A stretch of DNA of 64,000 nt from CAKSHC01 sp045595395 (lineage in GTDB: Bacteria > Bacillota > Clostridia > Oscillospirales > UMGS1783), in contig JAZOAH010000016.1 in NCBI GenBank assembly GCA_045595395.1, positions 62,001 through 126,000 of the forward strand, read 5' to 3'. Both the position numbers and the translations under genes were made by a program. Below the pieces are notes generated by a model. It ran no database searches, was not told the DNA's origin, and saw nothing but the letters and a program-made list of their open reading frames with translations. This document shows, one piece after another, positions 32,527 through 39,569 of this stretch; the first letter of the stretch is position 1; each line of letters begins with the position of its first letter.

Positions 32527-32577
32527 GAGTATCTCCTTTCCGTTCCGTCAAAAAAACGGTAGACTTCCAATAAAATC

Positions 32578-32606
32578 ATTATAGACCTTTTTCTTCCTAA
32601 TATCAA
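32578..32606 (-). promoter_or_regulatory. SigA-type promoter of the ABC exporter operon
   Basis: TTGATA (32601-32606), 17 nt, TATAAT (32578-32583) on the minus strand. Confidence 0.72.
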
Positions 32607-32628
32607 ATGATTTTTTTGTGAACAAAAA

Positions 32629-32650
32629 TGAGGCGGGTTATACCGCCTCA
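32629..32650 (-). terminator. Terminator of the Crp/Fnr gene
   Basis: Stem TGAGGCGG/CCGCCTCA with a 6-nt loop overlapping the stop codon, followed by TTTTTGTT on the minus strand. Confidence 0.78.
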
Positions 32651-33328
32651 ATGGACATGCTCATTTCCGCTTCCTTCAAAATTTATCCGAAAACAGCTTC
32701 GATCAAAATCGATCAAGCCATCCTTTTTCATCCGTGACAACTCGGCCGACATAGCCGAACGCTCCACCGACAGATAATCGGCCAATCCTTGACGGTCAAA
32801 CGGTATGGTGAAGGTCCTTGTCCCGGCAGCTCCGGCCTGCTCGCTTAAATAGGACATCAGTTTTTCCCTCGTCGTGCGGCAGGACAGATGCCCCAGCTTA
32901 CGGGTCAACCGCATATTTTTTCCCGCCATCACCGTGAGCAGATTCTCGATCAGCCGCTGGTGACAGGCGCACACCTTAGCGCAAGGGCTATAGATCCGCC
33001 ATCCGGCCAAAAAGACTACAACCGTCTTCTCCCCTGCCACATATCCAACATCGGCCGGCTCGTCCTTCTGAAAAACAGCACTCTCGCCGAAAACGCTACC
33101 CGGACGATACACCTCTAAAATGTTGCGATCTCCACGATAGTCATCCCGCACCATCCAGACCGTGCCCGACACCACCAGACCAATCGCCGTCGGTGCCTCG
33201 CCAGACTGAAAGATATATTCATCGCGGTCATATTCTCTTTGTTTGGCCTGCAAGCATCCCAGCATGTGTTCTATATTCTCACTGCCGGCAAACAGGTCAA
33301 ACGATGATAAGGTCTGTGAAAGATTCAT
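32648..33328 (-). CDS. Crp/Fnr-family transcription regulator
   Basis: A 226-aa regulator: N-terminal cyclic-nucleotide-binding-like beta barrel (YIFQSGEAPTAIGLVVSGTVWMV, PGSVFGESAVF), a dimer helix, and a C-terminal winged helix (DRQGLADYLSVERSAMSAELSRMKKDGLID). A CxxxCxC cluster with His (SPCAKVCACH) lies in the hinge before the long helix; it is common in clostridial members and may sense redox or metal. The ATG at 33328 is preferred to one 12 nt upstream because GGGAGA precedes it. It is divergent from a superoxide reductase gene; the shared control region suggests that it controls that gene and itself. Confidence 0.88.
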   Translation of the reverse strand: MNLSQTLSSFDLFAGSENIEHMLGCLQAKQREYDRDEYIFQSGEAPTAIGLVVSGTVWMVRDDYRGDRNILEVYRPGSVFGESAVFQKDEPADVGYVAGEKTVVVFLAGWRIYSPCAKVCACHQRLIENLLTVMAGKNMRLTRKLGHLSCRTTREKLMSYLSEQAGAAGTRTFTIPFDRQGLADYLSVERSAMSAELSRMKKDGLIDFDRSCFRINFEGSGNEHVH

Positions 33329-33352
33329 ATTTTCTCCCATATTTTTTTTGCT

Positions 33353-33370
33353 TTGTTGTTTTTCCAACAT
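33353..33370. promoter_or_regulatory. Palindromic operator candidate between crp-like and superoxide reductase genes
   Basis: TTGTTG-N6-CAACAT, a FNR/Rex-like palindrome. Its centre (33361.5) is about 41.5 bp upstream of the predicted superoxide-reductase start point, the class II activator position. It also covers the predicted start point of the crp-like promoter. Confidence 0.5.
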
Positions 33371-33399
33371 ATTTTACCTCATTTTTCGGCTATAATCAA
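33371..33399 (-). promoter_or_regulatory. SigA-type promoter of the Crp/Fnr gene
   Basis: TTGATT (33394-33399), 17 nt, TAAAAT (33371-33376) on the minus strand. Its -35 box overlaps the -10 box of the divergent superoxide-reductase promoter. Confidence 0.65.
33391..33396 (+). promoter_or_regulatory. -10 box of the superoxide reductase gene (no -35 box)
   Basis: TATAAT at 33391-33396 with no recognisable -35 box at 16-18 nt. That is typical of activator-dependent promoters. Confidence 0.6.
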
Positions 33400-33431
33400 G
33401 ATGTAAAACAAAACAATTTGGAGGTAATCTT

Positions 33432-33803
33432 ATGGAATTCTATATTTGTAAACATTGCGGCAACATCATCACCTTTGCCCAGAACAAGGGCGTCCCCGTC
33501 GTCTGCTGCGGCGAAAAGATGCACAAACTCATCCCCGGCAGCGTCGATGCCGCCGTCGAAAAGCATGTTCCTCTTTATGATGTCCAGGGCGACAAGGTCA
33601 CCGTCACCGTCGGCAGCACGTTGCATCCCATGACGACCGAGCACCTGATCGACTGGGTGGCTCTCGAAACCGAGCAGGGCACACAGATCAAGCGCCTGAC
33701 CGCCGACAGCGAACCCAAGATTGAGTTTGCTCTCACCAACGGCGACACAGTCAAAAAGGTCTACGCTTACTGCAATCTCCACGGCCTGTGGGTTGCCGAA
33801 TAA
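33432..33803 (+). CDS. dfx: Desulfoferrodoxin / superoxide reductase (2Fe type)
   Basis: Detoxifies superoxide to hydrogen peroxide without releasing O2, a typical anaerobe defence. The 123-aa protein has an N-terminal desulforedoxin domain with the four-Cys iron site (CKHC at 6-9, CC at 25-26), then the neelaredoxin domain: EKHVPLY (the Glu-Lys-His active loop), TLHPMTTEHLIDWV (two His ligands) and YCNLHGLW (Cys and His ligands). All active-site residues are present. It is alone on the plus strand, divergent from the Crp/Fnr gene, and ends at a strong terminator. GGAGG precedes the start. Confidence 0.95.
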   Translation: MEFYICKHCGNIITFAQNKGVPVVCCGEKMHKLIPGSVDAAVEKHVPLYDVQGDKVTVTVGSTLHPMTTEHLIDWVALETEQGTQIKRLTADSEPKIEFALTNGDTVKKVYAYCNLHGLWVAE

Positions 33804-33810
33804 ACACGCA

Positions 33811-33832
33811 AGCGGAGGATTATTCCTCCGCT
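33811..33832 (+). terminator. Terminator of the superoxide reductase gene
   Basis: A 9-bp stem AGCGGAGGA/TCCTCCGCT with a 4-nt loop and TTTTCTTTT; it overlaps the end of the convergent glycosylase gene. Confidence 0.85.
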
Positions 33833-34305
33833 TTTTCTTTTACGATCCGCCAGTCCTGACACAGTCGCTCAAAACTCCAGGCCGCATTGGCCGGCGATGT
33901 GGATGGCAAAACGATGGCCGGCGGATAGCTTTTCATGTGCTTTTGATACAACCGTGCCGCCGTCCCGCCGTTGACAAAAACGGCACGAATATCGGCCGCC
34001 TCAAATATGGGCGACAGATCATTCGGTATGGCATCCCGGATGCTGGCATCGCTCGACCCCGTGATCTCACAATCGGCGATCACATCCCATGCCGCAATAC
34101 GATGCCGCAACAAAAAGGTGCGCTTCTCCTCCACCGTCCTTGGCGTTTCCTCTTCAAATAATGCCGCCAGCACACGCCAGTACCGATTCTGCGGATGCCC
34201 ATAGAAAAAGCCCGATTCCCTCGACTTGACCGAGGGAAAGGAGCCCAATATTAAGATCCTCGACCGCTCATCATAGAGCGGCGGAATGGTATGCTGTAAT
34301 CTCAC
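33820..34305 (-). CDS. DNA-deoxyinosine glycosylase (uracil-DNA glycosylase superfamily)
   Basis: A 161-aa DNA-repair glycosylase that most likely removes hypoxanthine (or uracil) from DNA. Motif 1 reads LILGSFPSVKSRESGFFYGHPQNRYW, here in two parts, as in the hypoxanthine-DNA glycosylase branch; motif 2 is VLPSTSPANA near the end. The start is a GTG at 34305, chosen because GGGGAGAT lies 6-7 nt upstream; the longer in-frame TTG has no ribosome site. Its 3' end overlaps the superoxide-reductase terminator, and its own promoter is not clear. Confidence 0.83.
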   Translation of the reverse strand: MRLQHTIPPLYDERSRILILGSFPSVKSRESGFFYGHPQNRYWRVLAALFEEETPRTVEEKRTFLLRHRIAAWDVIADCEITGSSDASIRDAIPNDLSPIFEAADIRAVFVNGGTAARLYQKHMKSYPPAIVLPSTSPANAAWSFERLCQDWRIVKEKAEE

Positions 34306-34373
34306 ATGATCATCTCCCCTCTCAGTATACAGCAAAATCTTTCAATTTTCTATTCACAGACACAAAAATGTGT

Positions 34374-34379
34374 TATAAT
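34374..34379 (+). promoter_or_regulatory. -10 box of the cupin gene
   Basis: TATAAT preceded by TGTGT; the -35 region is weak (TATTCA at 17 nt). Confidence 0.45.
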
Positions 34380-34402
34380 GCAGAAAAAACCGAAAGGAAT
34401 CT

Positions 34403-34759
34403 ATGTTTATGCTTCTCACATCCAAAGACAAAACGGTCCAACTGTGTCCGAATCTCAAAAACGGCGAAGGCAACACCATCCTCGAAGGTTTCAAACCTGC
34501 CCAGGGCCTGCCTACCCACTACCGCCTGTTTGCCGAAATTCTGCTCGACCCCGGCTGCTCGATCGGCGAACACACCCACAACGGCGAAAGCGAGATCTAC
34601 TATGTACTGGAAGGTATCGGTGAACTCGACGACAACGGCGTCATCCGCACCATCCACCCCGGCGACTGTGTCCTGTGCTATGACGGCGAATCCCACGCCC
34701 TGAAAAACAACACCGACACCCCCCTTCGCATCCTGGCCAGTGTCGTTACCAACAAATAA
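34403..34759 (+). CDS. Small cupin-domain protein
   Basis: A 118-aa single-cupin protein. Motif 1 reads GCSIGEHTHNGESEIYYVLEG (as two halves: metal ligands H-x-H and Glu), and motif 2 is HPGDCVLCYDGESHALKN with the C-terminal His. Metal ligands are complete, so it could be an enzyme, for example an isomerase or dioxygenase, or a sugar-binding protein; the function is not predictable. AAAGGA lies 4 nt before the ATG at 34403; the next ATG (34409) would have better spacing. The gene stands alone and ends in a terminator shared with the convergent YgjP gene. Confidence 0.82.
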   Translation: MFMLLTSKDKTVQLCPNLKNGEGNTILEGFKPAQGLPTHYRLFAEILLDPGCSIGEHTHNGESEIYYVLEGIGELDDNGVIRTIHPGDCVLCYDGESHALKNNTDTPLRILASVVTNK

Positions 34760-34786
34760 AAGACGGACTCAATCGAGTCCGTCTTT
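34758..34786. terminator. Bidirectional terminator between cupin and YgjP genes
   Basis: AAAGACGGACTC/GAGTCCGTCTTT with a 4-nt loop; it overlaps the last codons of the minus-strand gene. Confidence 0.85.
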
Positions 34787-35260
34787 TAATATCCTTCTGC
34801 GTCTTTTCCAGTCTGGTAAACATGACTCCACCAGCCCATAAAATCTCGCATTATGCCCCCGCTCAAGCAGATGACACAATTCATGCACAATAACATATTC
34901 CAAGCATTCTTCGGGATAGGCACCCAAATAAGAACTGAGCCATACCCGCTTATCCTTGATATTACAACTGCCCCACCGAGTCTTCATGGCCCGCACCCGC
35001 CGCTCCTTGGTATGCACCCCGAGAAAAGGCTCCCATTTGTCAAAATACACATCCATATGAGCCTTGACCCAAGAAGAATCCGGTGTCAAGTTGATCGGCT
35101 TGTATTGCAGATGTTTTTCGATCCATCCTTGCTTTTGCTGCACAAAGGCATCAATATACTCTTTGCTGAGGCTGCGTGGGGCTGTCACAACGATCTGTCC
35201 GTCCCGCACCCGAATATAGACATGTTTGATTGCCTTTCTTTGCAGGGTATAATCCATCAT
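34769..35260 (-). CDS. YgjP-like zinc metallopeptidase domain protein
   Basis: A 163-aa protein of the YgjP/DUF45 family. The zinc motif is VIVHELCHLLERGHNARFY: HELCH with the third His in the GHN segment. The upstream TRWGSCN segment is the family signature. These proteins are often called SprT-like or M48-like; their substrates are unknown. The start overlaps the stop of the serine dehydratase gene by 4 nt (ATGA), so the two are translated together, with no obvious functional link. Confidence 0.87.
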   Translation of the reverse strand: MMDYTLQRKAIKHVYIRVRDGQIVVTAPRSLSKEYIDAFVQQKQGWIEKHLQYKPINLTPDSSWVKAHMDVYFDKWEPFLGVHTKERRVRAMKTRWGSCNIKDKRVWLSSYLGAYPEECLEYVIVHELCHLLERGHNARFYGLVESCLPDWKRRRRILKDGLD

Positions 35261-36456
35261 TTGTTATAGGTCTTAGCCAGACCACCCTCGGCCGTTTCAC
35301 GATACATAACCTTAAGATCTTTGCCCGTTTCATACATGGTATCAACGATCATATCAAAACTGATCTTGCGTGAGTCGGCCAAGAAATCAGCCAAATTCAC
35401 AGCATGAAGCGCACGCATCGCCGCAATGGCATTGCGCTCGATGCAGGGAATCTGCACCAGCCCCAAGATCGGGTCACAGGTCAGCCCCAAATGATGCTCG
35501 ATCGACATCTCGGCCGCATACTCGATCTGATCCAAATCAAGCTCGTACAGTTCGGCCGCCGCAGCCGCCGCCATAGCGCATGCGGTACCGATCTCAGCCT
35601 GACAGCCGCACTCGGCACCGCTGATGGAGGCATTGGTCTTGATCAGATTGCCAATGATGCCCGCTGTAGCTAAGGCATGAAAAATCTGCGTGTCGGTAAA
35701 ATTGCGCTTGACCTGCAAATATTTAAGCACCGCCGGCAAAACACCGCAAGCCCCGCAGGTGGGTGCCGTGACGATCGTGCCGCCCGAAGCGTTCTGTTCG
35801 CTGACGGCATAGGCATAGGCGCAGATGAGTCGATTAGTCTTGGTCTCTTCGCTTTCGTCAATATGCTTTTGACGAAACAGATAGCGAGCCTTGCGCTGGG
35901 TGCCGATACCGCCGTGAAGCACACCCTCGGCCTCCAAGCCATCCTTGATAGCCTGCTGCATGACCTCCCAGACCTCGGCCAAATATTCCCATATCTCAAT
36001 CCCTTCTCGCTCCTCGACATACTGCCAGATCCGCATATCCCGCTCACGGCAATATCGGGAGATATCGGCAAAGAAATTCCGGTCATACACCTCGCTATGC
36101 TCATCCGGCATTTCGCCCTCGGCCACTATCTCGCCGCCGCCGATGCTGTAAAACCGACGGCGTGCCATCTCCCCTTCGCCATCGTAAGCGATGATATCCA
36201 TGGTATTGGGATGACGGTCGGTCGGCGTTTGTGTATCGAAAAGGATGGTGCAGTCCTTGCCTGTAAAGGCTTCCTGCAGTACATGATCGGTCATGTGTCC
36301 CTTACCGGTCTTGGCCAACGAGCCATAAAGGATGACCTCATAACGCACCGCCGACGGGATCTCCTCCAAAAAACGGCGTGCCGCTGCCAACGGCCCCATC
36401 GTATGCGAGGAGGACGGGCCACGGCCGATCCGATATAAGTAGTGTAGCGATTGCAT
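35257..36456 (-). CDS. sdaA: L-serine ammonia-lyase, iron-sulfur type, single chain
   Basis: Converts L-serine to pyruvate and ammonia. The 399-aa product combines the N-terminal beta domain (GRGPSSSHTMGPLAAA) with the catalytic alpha domain. The [4Fe-4S] cysteines lie in TAPTCGACGVLPA, GAECGCQAEIG and DPILGLVQIPCIERN. Many Clostridia use two genes for these domains (sdaAB and sdaAA); here they are fused, in the E. coli manner. The ATG at 36456 is preferred over a GTG 9 nt upstream because AAGAGGGG is 8 nt before it. It is followed by the YgjP gene. Confidence 0.92.
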   Translation of the reverse strand: MQSLHYLYRIGRGPSSSHTMGPLAAARRFLEEIPSAVRYEVILYGSLAKTGKGHMTDHVLQEAFTGKDCTILFDTQTPTDRHPNTMDIIAYDGEGEMARRRFYSIGGGEIVAEGEMPDEHSEVYDRNFFADISRYCRERDMRIWQYVEEREGIEIWEYLAEVWEVMQQAIKDGLEAEGVLHGGIGTQRKARYLFRQKHIDESEETKTNRLICAYAYAVSEQNASGGTIVTAPTCGACGVLPAVLKYLQVKRNFTDTQIFHALATAGIIGNLIKTNASISGAECGCQAEIGTACAMAAAAAAELYELDLDQIEYAAEMSIEHHLGLTCDPILGLVQIPCIERNAIAAMRALHAVNLADFLADSRKISFDMIVDTMYETGKDLKVMYRETAEGGLAKTYNK

Positions 36457-36479
36457 GTCAAACACCCCTCTTTACCGAT

Positions 36480-36507
36480 ATTATATCATATCTTTATAAA
36501 AAAACAA
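36480..36507 (-). promoter_or_regulatory. SigA-type promoter of sdaA
   Basis: TTGTTT (36502-36507), 16 nt, TATAAT (36480-36485) on the minus strand. The -35 box lies in the T-rich arm of the groEL terminator. Confidence 0.55.
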
Positions 36508-36537
36508 CCGGAAAGCCTCATGCTTTCCGGTTGTTTT
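36501..36537 (-). terminator. Terminator of groESL
   Basis: A 16-bp stem AAAACAACCGGAAAGC with its complement and a 5-nt loop, 11 nt past the groEL stop. Confidence 0.9.
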
Positions 36538-36547
36538 ACAAATTATC

Positions 36548-38173
36548 TTAATACATGCCGCCCATGCCGGGGTCTGCGGGAGCCGCAGACACAGGCTCTT
36601 TGATGTCGGCCACAAGCGATTCGGTAGTCAGCACCATAGAAGCAACGCTCGAAGCGTTCTGCAGAGCACTTCTGGTGACCTTGGCCGGATCAATGATGCC
36701 GGCACTGAGCATATCAACAAAGGTCTCGGTGTAAGCATCATAGCCGTAGTTCTTGGTGTTAGCCGAGAGGATCTTATCAGCAATAACAGCACCCTCGATA
36801 CCGGCATTATCAGCGATCTGATAGATGGGCGCCTTCAGGGTGTTGAGAATGATGGTTGCACCGGTCTTCTCGTCGCCCTCGCAAGCCGCGATCACAGCCT
36901 CAACAGCCGGGATGGCCTGCAGCAGAGCCACACCGCCGCCGGGAACAATACCCTCTTCAACAGCCGCACGGGTAGCAGCCAGAGCATCCTCGATGCGCAG
37001 CTTCTTTTCCTTCATCTCAGTCTCGGTGGCAGCACCGACCTTGATCACGGCAACACCGCCCGAAAGCTTAGCCAGACGCTCTTGGAGCTTCTCCTTGTCA
37101 AATTCCGAGGTGGTGTTATCAATAGCCACCTTGATCTGCTGTACACGATCGGAGATGGCCTGGGAATCACCGGCACCGTCAACGATGATGGTGTTCTCCT
37201 TGCCGACCTTGACCTGACGAGCACGGCCAAGCATATCCACGGTAGCCGCCTTCAGATCATAGCCAAGTTCTTCACTGACAACAGCACCGCCGGTCAGAAT
37301 GGCAATGTCCTGCAGCATCTCTTTTCTGCGATCGCCAAAGCCGGGAGCCTTGACGGCAACGCAGGTGAAGGTACCACGCAGTTTGTTAACGATCAGGGTA
37401 GCCAGCGCCTCGCCCTCGATATCTTCGGCGATGATGACCAGCTTGCGACCCATCTGCACCACCTGCTCAAGCAGCGGCAGGATCTCCTGGATGTTGGAGA
37501 TCTTCTTGTCGGTGATCAGCAGCAGCGCATCGTCGATGATGGCTTCCATCTTCTCCGAATCGGTAGCCATGTAGGGAGAAAGGTAGCCACGATCAAACTG
37601 CATGCCTTCGACGACCTCGCTGTAGGTCTCGGCCGTCTTGCTCTCCTCAACGGTAATAACGCCGTTGGAGGTGACCTTGGCCATAGCCTCGCTGATCAGC
37701 TCGCCGATATAGTCATCGCCGGCCGAAATGGTGGCAACATGGGCAATATCCTTGTCGCACGATACGGCAACCGCATCCTTTTTGATGGATTCTACAGCAG
37801 CGTTGACCGCCTTCTGAATACCCTTCTTGACAACCATCGGATTGGCACCGCTGGAGATATTTTTGAGTCCCTCACGGATCATGACCTGAGCCAGCAGAGT
37901 CGCCGTAGTGGTACCGTCACCGGCCACATCGTTGGTCTTTGTGGCAACCTCTTTGACCAGCTGAGCACCCATGTTCTCAAAAGCATCTTCCAGCTCGATC
38001 TCTTTGGCGATGGTCACACCGTCATTGGTGATGAGGGGTGCGCCGTATTTCTTGTCAAGCACCACATTGCGACCCTTGGGGCCCATGGTGATCTTGACAG
38101 TATTGGCCAGTTTATCCACGCCGGCCTGCAGGGCCTTGCGTGCTTCTTCTCCGTAAATGATCTGTTTTGCCAT
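36548..38173 (-). CDS. groEL: Chaperonin GroEL
   Basis: ATP-dependent 60-kDa chaperonin of 541 aa, cytoplasmic double ring. It has the usual N-terminus (AKQIIYGEEARKALQAGVDKL), the ATP-site loop TMGPKGRNV and GDGTTTATLLAQ (about 86-97), and the family signature near AAVEEGIVPGGGVA (about 400-415). The C-terminal tail is DPGMGGMY, a short GGM repeat. It lies 14 nt downstream of groES in a CIRCE-controlled operon with a strong terminator after it. Confidence 0.98.
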   Translation of the reverse strand: MAKQIIYGEEARKALQAGVDKLANTVKITMGPKGRNVVLDKKYGAPLITNDGVTIAKEIELEDAFENMGAQLVKEVATKTNDVAGDGTTTATLLAQVMIREGLKNISSGANPMVVKKGIQKAVNAAVESIKKDAVAVSCDKDIAHVATISAGDDYIGELISEAMAKVTSNGVITVEESKTAETYSEVVEGMQFDRGYLSPYMATDSEKMEAIIDDALLLITDKKISNIQEILPLLEQVVQMGRKLVIIAEDIEGEALATLIVNKLRGTFTCVAVKAPGFGDRRKEMLQDIAILTGGAVVSEELGYDLKAATVDMLGRARQVKVGKENTIIVDGAGDSQAISDRVQQIKVAIDNTTSEFDKEKLQERLAKLSGGVAVIKVGAATETEMKEKKLRIEDALAATRAAVEEGIVPGGGVALLQAIPAVEAVIAACEGDEKTGATIILNTLKAPIYQIADNAGIEGAVIADKILSANTKNYGYDAYTETFVDMLSAGIIDPAKVTRSALQNASSVASMVLTTESLVADIKEPVSAAPADPGMGGMY

Positions 38174-38187
38174 TGTTCTGTTCCTCC

Positions 38188-38472
38188 TTATTCTACAATA
38201 GCGAGGATATCGCTCTGTCTGACAATGATATATTCCTCACCGTCCAGTTTGATCTCGGTGCCGGAATACTTGCTGGTGATGACCTTTTGGCCAACCGATA
38301 CCGTCATGGTGACCTCGTTACCGTCTACCAGTCCGCCCGGGCCGACCTCAACGATCTCGGCCACCTGCGGCTTCTCTTTGGCTGATGCGGTCAGAATGAT
38401 GCCGCTCTTGGTGGTCTCTTCGGCTTCCACCATCTTGACAACAACACGGTCAAGTAAGGGTCTAAGTTTCAT
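38188..38472 (-). CDS. groES: Co-chaperonin GroES
   Basis: The 94-aa lid of the GroEL chamber. The N-terminal strand KLRPLLDRVVVKMVEAEET and the mobile loop TTKSGIILT, which docks on GroEL, are present, as is the roof hairpin (EVGPGGLVDGNEV). AGGAGG precedes the ATG at 38472. It is the first gene of the operon, with a SigA promoter and a CIRCE element upstream, so it is probably under HrcA heat-shock control. Confidence 0.98.
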   Translation of the reverse strand: MKLRPLLDRVVVKMVEAEETTKSGIILTASAKEKPQVAEIVEVGPGGLVDGNEVTMTVSVGQKVITSKYSGTEIKLDGEEYIIVRQSDILAIVE

Positions 38473-38519
38473 ACTATATGCCTCCTAAAAAACATAAAAT
38501 TACAAAAAATCGGTAGATT

Positions 38520-38546
38520 TTAGCACTCAAAGAGGTTTAGTGCTAA
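38520..38546. promoter_or_regulatory. CIRCE operator (HrcA site) of groESL
   Basis: TTAGCACTC-N9-TAGTGCTAA: one mismatch from the canonical TTAGCACTC-N9-GAGTGCTAA. It lies in the transcribed leader just downstream of the promoter, so HrcA binding would block transcription. hrcA is not in the window. Confidence 0.95.
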
Positions 38547-38557
38547 AACCTACCAAT

Positions 38558-38586
38558 GTTATAGCAAAATTTAGGCGTTTTGTCAA
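38558..38586 (-). promoter_or_regulatory. SigA promoter of groESL
   Basis: TTGACA (38581-38586), 17 nt, TATAAC (38558-38563) on the minus strand, upstream of CIRCE. Confidence 0.85.
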
Positions 38587-38621
38587 GGTTATCCAAGCAA
38601 ATTTCACAAACAAATTTTCAT

Positions 38622-39521
38622 TCAGTTTACTTGAGTGCTAACCGGCAGCACGACCTTGAGAGCGTTAGGCAAAAGTTCGATCTCAGCCTTTGTAGTCATC
38701 TCCACCTCACCGTCAAAAGAGATGGCAAAAGGGGCGTCGGAGGCGATGGTCATGCTCTTGCCTCTGCGTGTGCTCATCAGGTGGCGCAACGGCTCATGGT
38801 TGCCGACTTTGTATTTACTGACAAACCCTGTGATCTGCAAGCGTGACATGTTTTTCACCACCAGCGCATCGATCATGCCATCATCGACCGAAGCATCCGG
38901 CGCAGCCAAAAAACCGCCACCGTAAACACGGCCGTTGGCGGCAACCGCCAGTAGTGCCCGGCCCTTGTATATCTCTTCCCCGTCAACCATAACCTGCATG
39001 TTGTTACCCAATTTCTGAATAAAGGTATAAAACAAGGCTATGTAATAGGCCAGATTACCGGTAAAAAACCGCTTAAATTTATTGACATTTCCGGCTACCA
39101 TGGCATCAAAACCGCAGTTGATGATGTTCATCGATATCCGATCACCGCACCTAAGCAGGTCGATCGGACAGGCCTCCCCTTCAATCAGCGCCTTCATGTC
39201 GGTAAAATCATGATCGGGAAAGGACTTAACAAAATCGTTTCCCGTACCGTTGGGGAAAGGTGCGATCTCGATATTTTCTGCCGCATAGCAGCCCGACACC
39301 GTTTCGTGCAATGTGCCGTCCCCGCCGATGCAATACAGACGGGTCGGTTCCCCCAAGGCAGCCGCCTGAGCGGCGATCTCGGTGGCATGATCGGGATATT
39401 CGGTCAGTTTGATCTCATACGGCTCATCCTTATCGGCAAAAATAGCTTGGATGCGGGATATGATCTCTTCGGCATTCTTTTTCTTTCCGGCAACCGGATT
39501 GATAATGAAAAGATGTTTCAT
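38622..39521 (-). CDS. Diacylglycerol kinase family lipid kinase
   Basis: Soluble lipid kinase of the DagK/YegS type, 299 aa. The N-terminal nucleotide-binding half begins MKHLFIINPVAGKKK and has YCIGGDGTLHE (GGDGT, about 63-73) and PNGTGNDF; the C-terminal beta-sandwich carries the diagnostic YGGGFLAAPDASVDDG metal/lipid region. It may phosphorylate diacylglycerol released by wall-polymer synthesis, like DgkB, or another lipid. It lies between clpX and the groESL promoter, all on the minus strand. The clpX terminator precedes it, but no clear promoter is seen. Confidence 0.9.
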   Translation of the reverse strand: MKHLFIINPVAGKKKNAEEIISRIQAIFADKDEPYEIKLTEYPDHATEIAAQAAALGEPTRLYCIGGDGTLHETVSGCYAAENIEIAPFPNGTGNDFVKSFPDHDFTDMKALIEGEACPIDLLRCGDRISMNIINCGFDAMVAGNVNKFKRFFTGNLAYYIALFYTFIQKLGNNMQVMVDGEEIYKGRALLAVAANGRVYGGGFLAAPDASVDDGMIDALVVKNMSRLQITGFVSKYKVGNHEPLRHLMSTRRGKSMTIASDAPFAISFDGEVEMTTKAEIELLPNALKVVLPVSTQVN

Positions 39522-39542
39522 TTTACTTCCTTATAAAAAAGA

Positions 39543-39565
39543 CGGGCCGGAAGGGCTCCGGCCCG
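39543..39565 (-). terminator. Terminator of clpX
   Basis: A 9-bp GC-rich stem CGGGCCGGA/TCCGGCCCG with a 5-nt loop, then TCTTTTTTAT on the minus strand. Confidence 0.88.
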
Positions 39566-39569
39566 ATAC

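Noticed and set aside
37082..38488. 468-codon plus-strand frame opposite groEL/groES
   Set aside because: Antisense shadow of groESL.
38632..38640. GAGTGCTAA, a half CIRCE site
   Set aside because: No second arm at 9 nt; it falls in the final codons of the lipid kinase gene and is probably chance.
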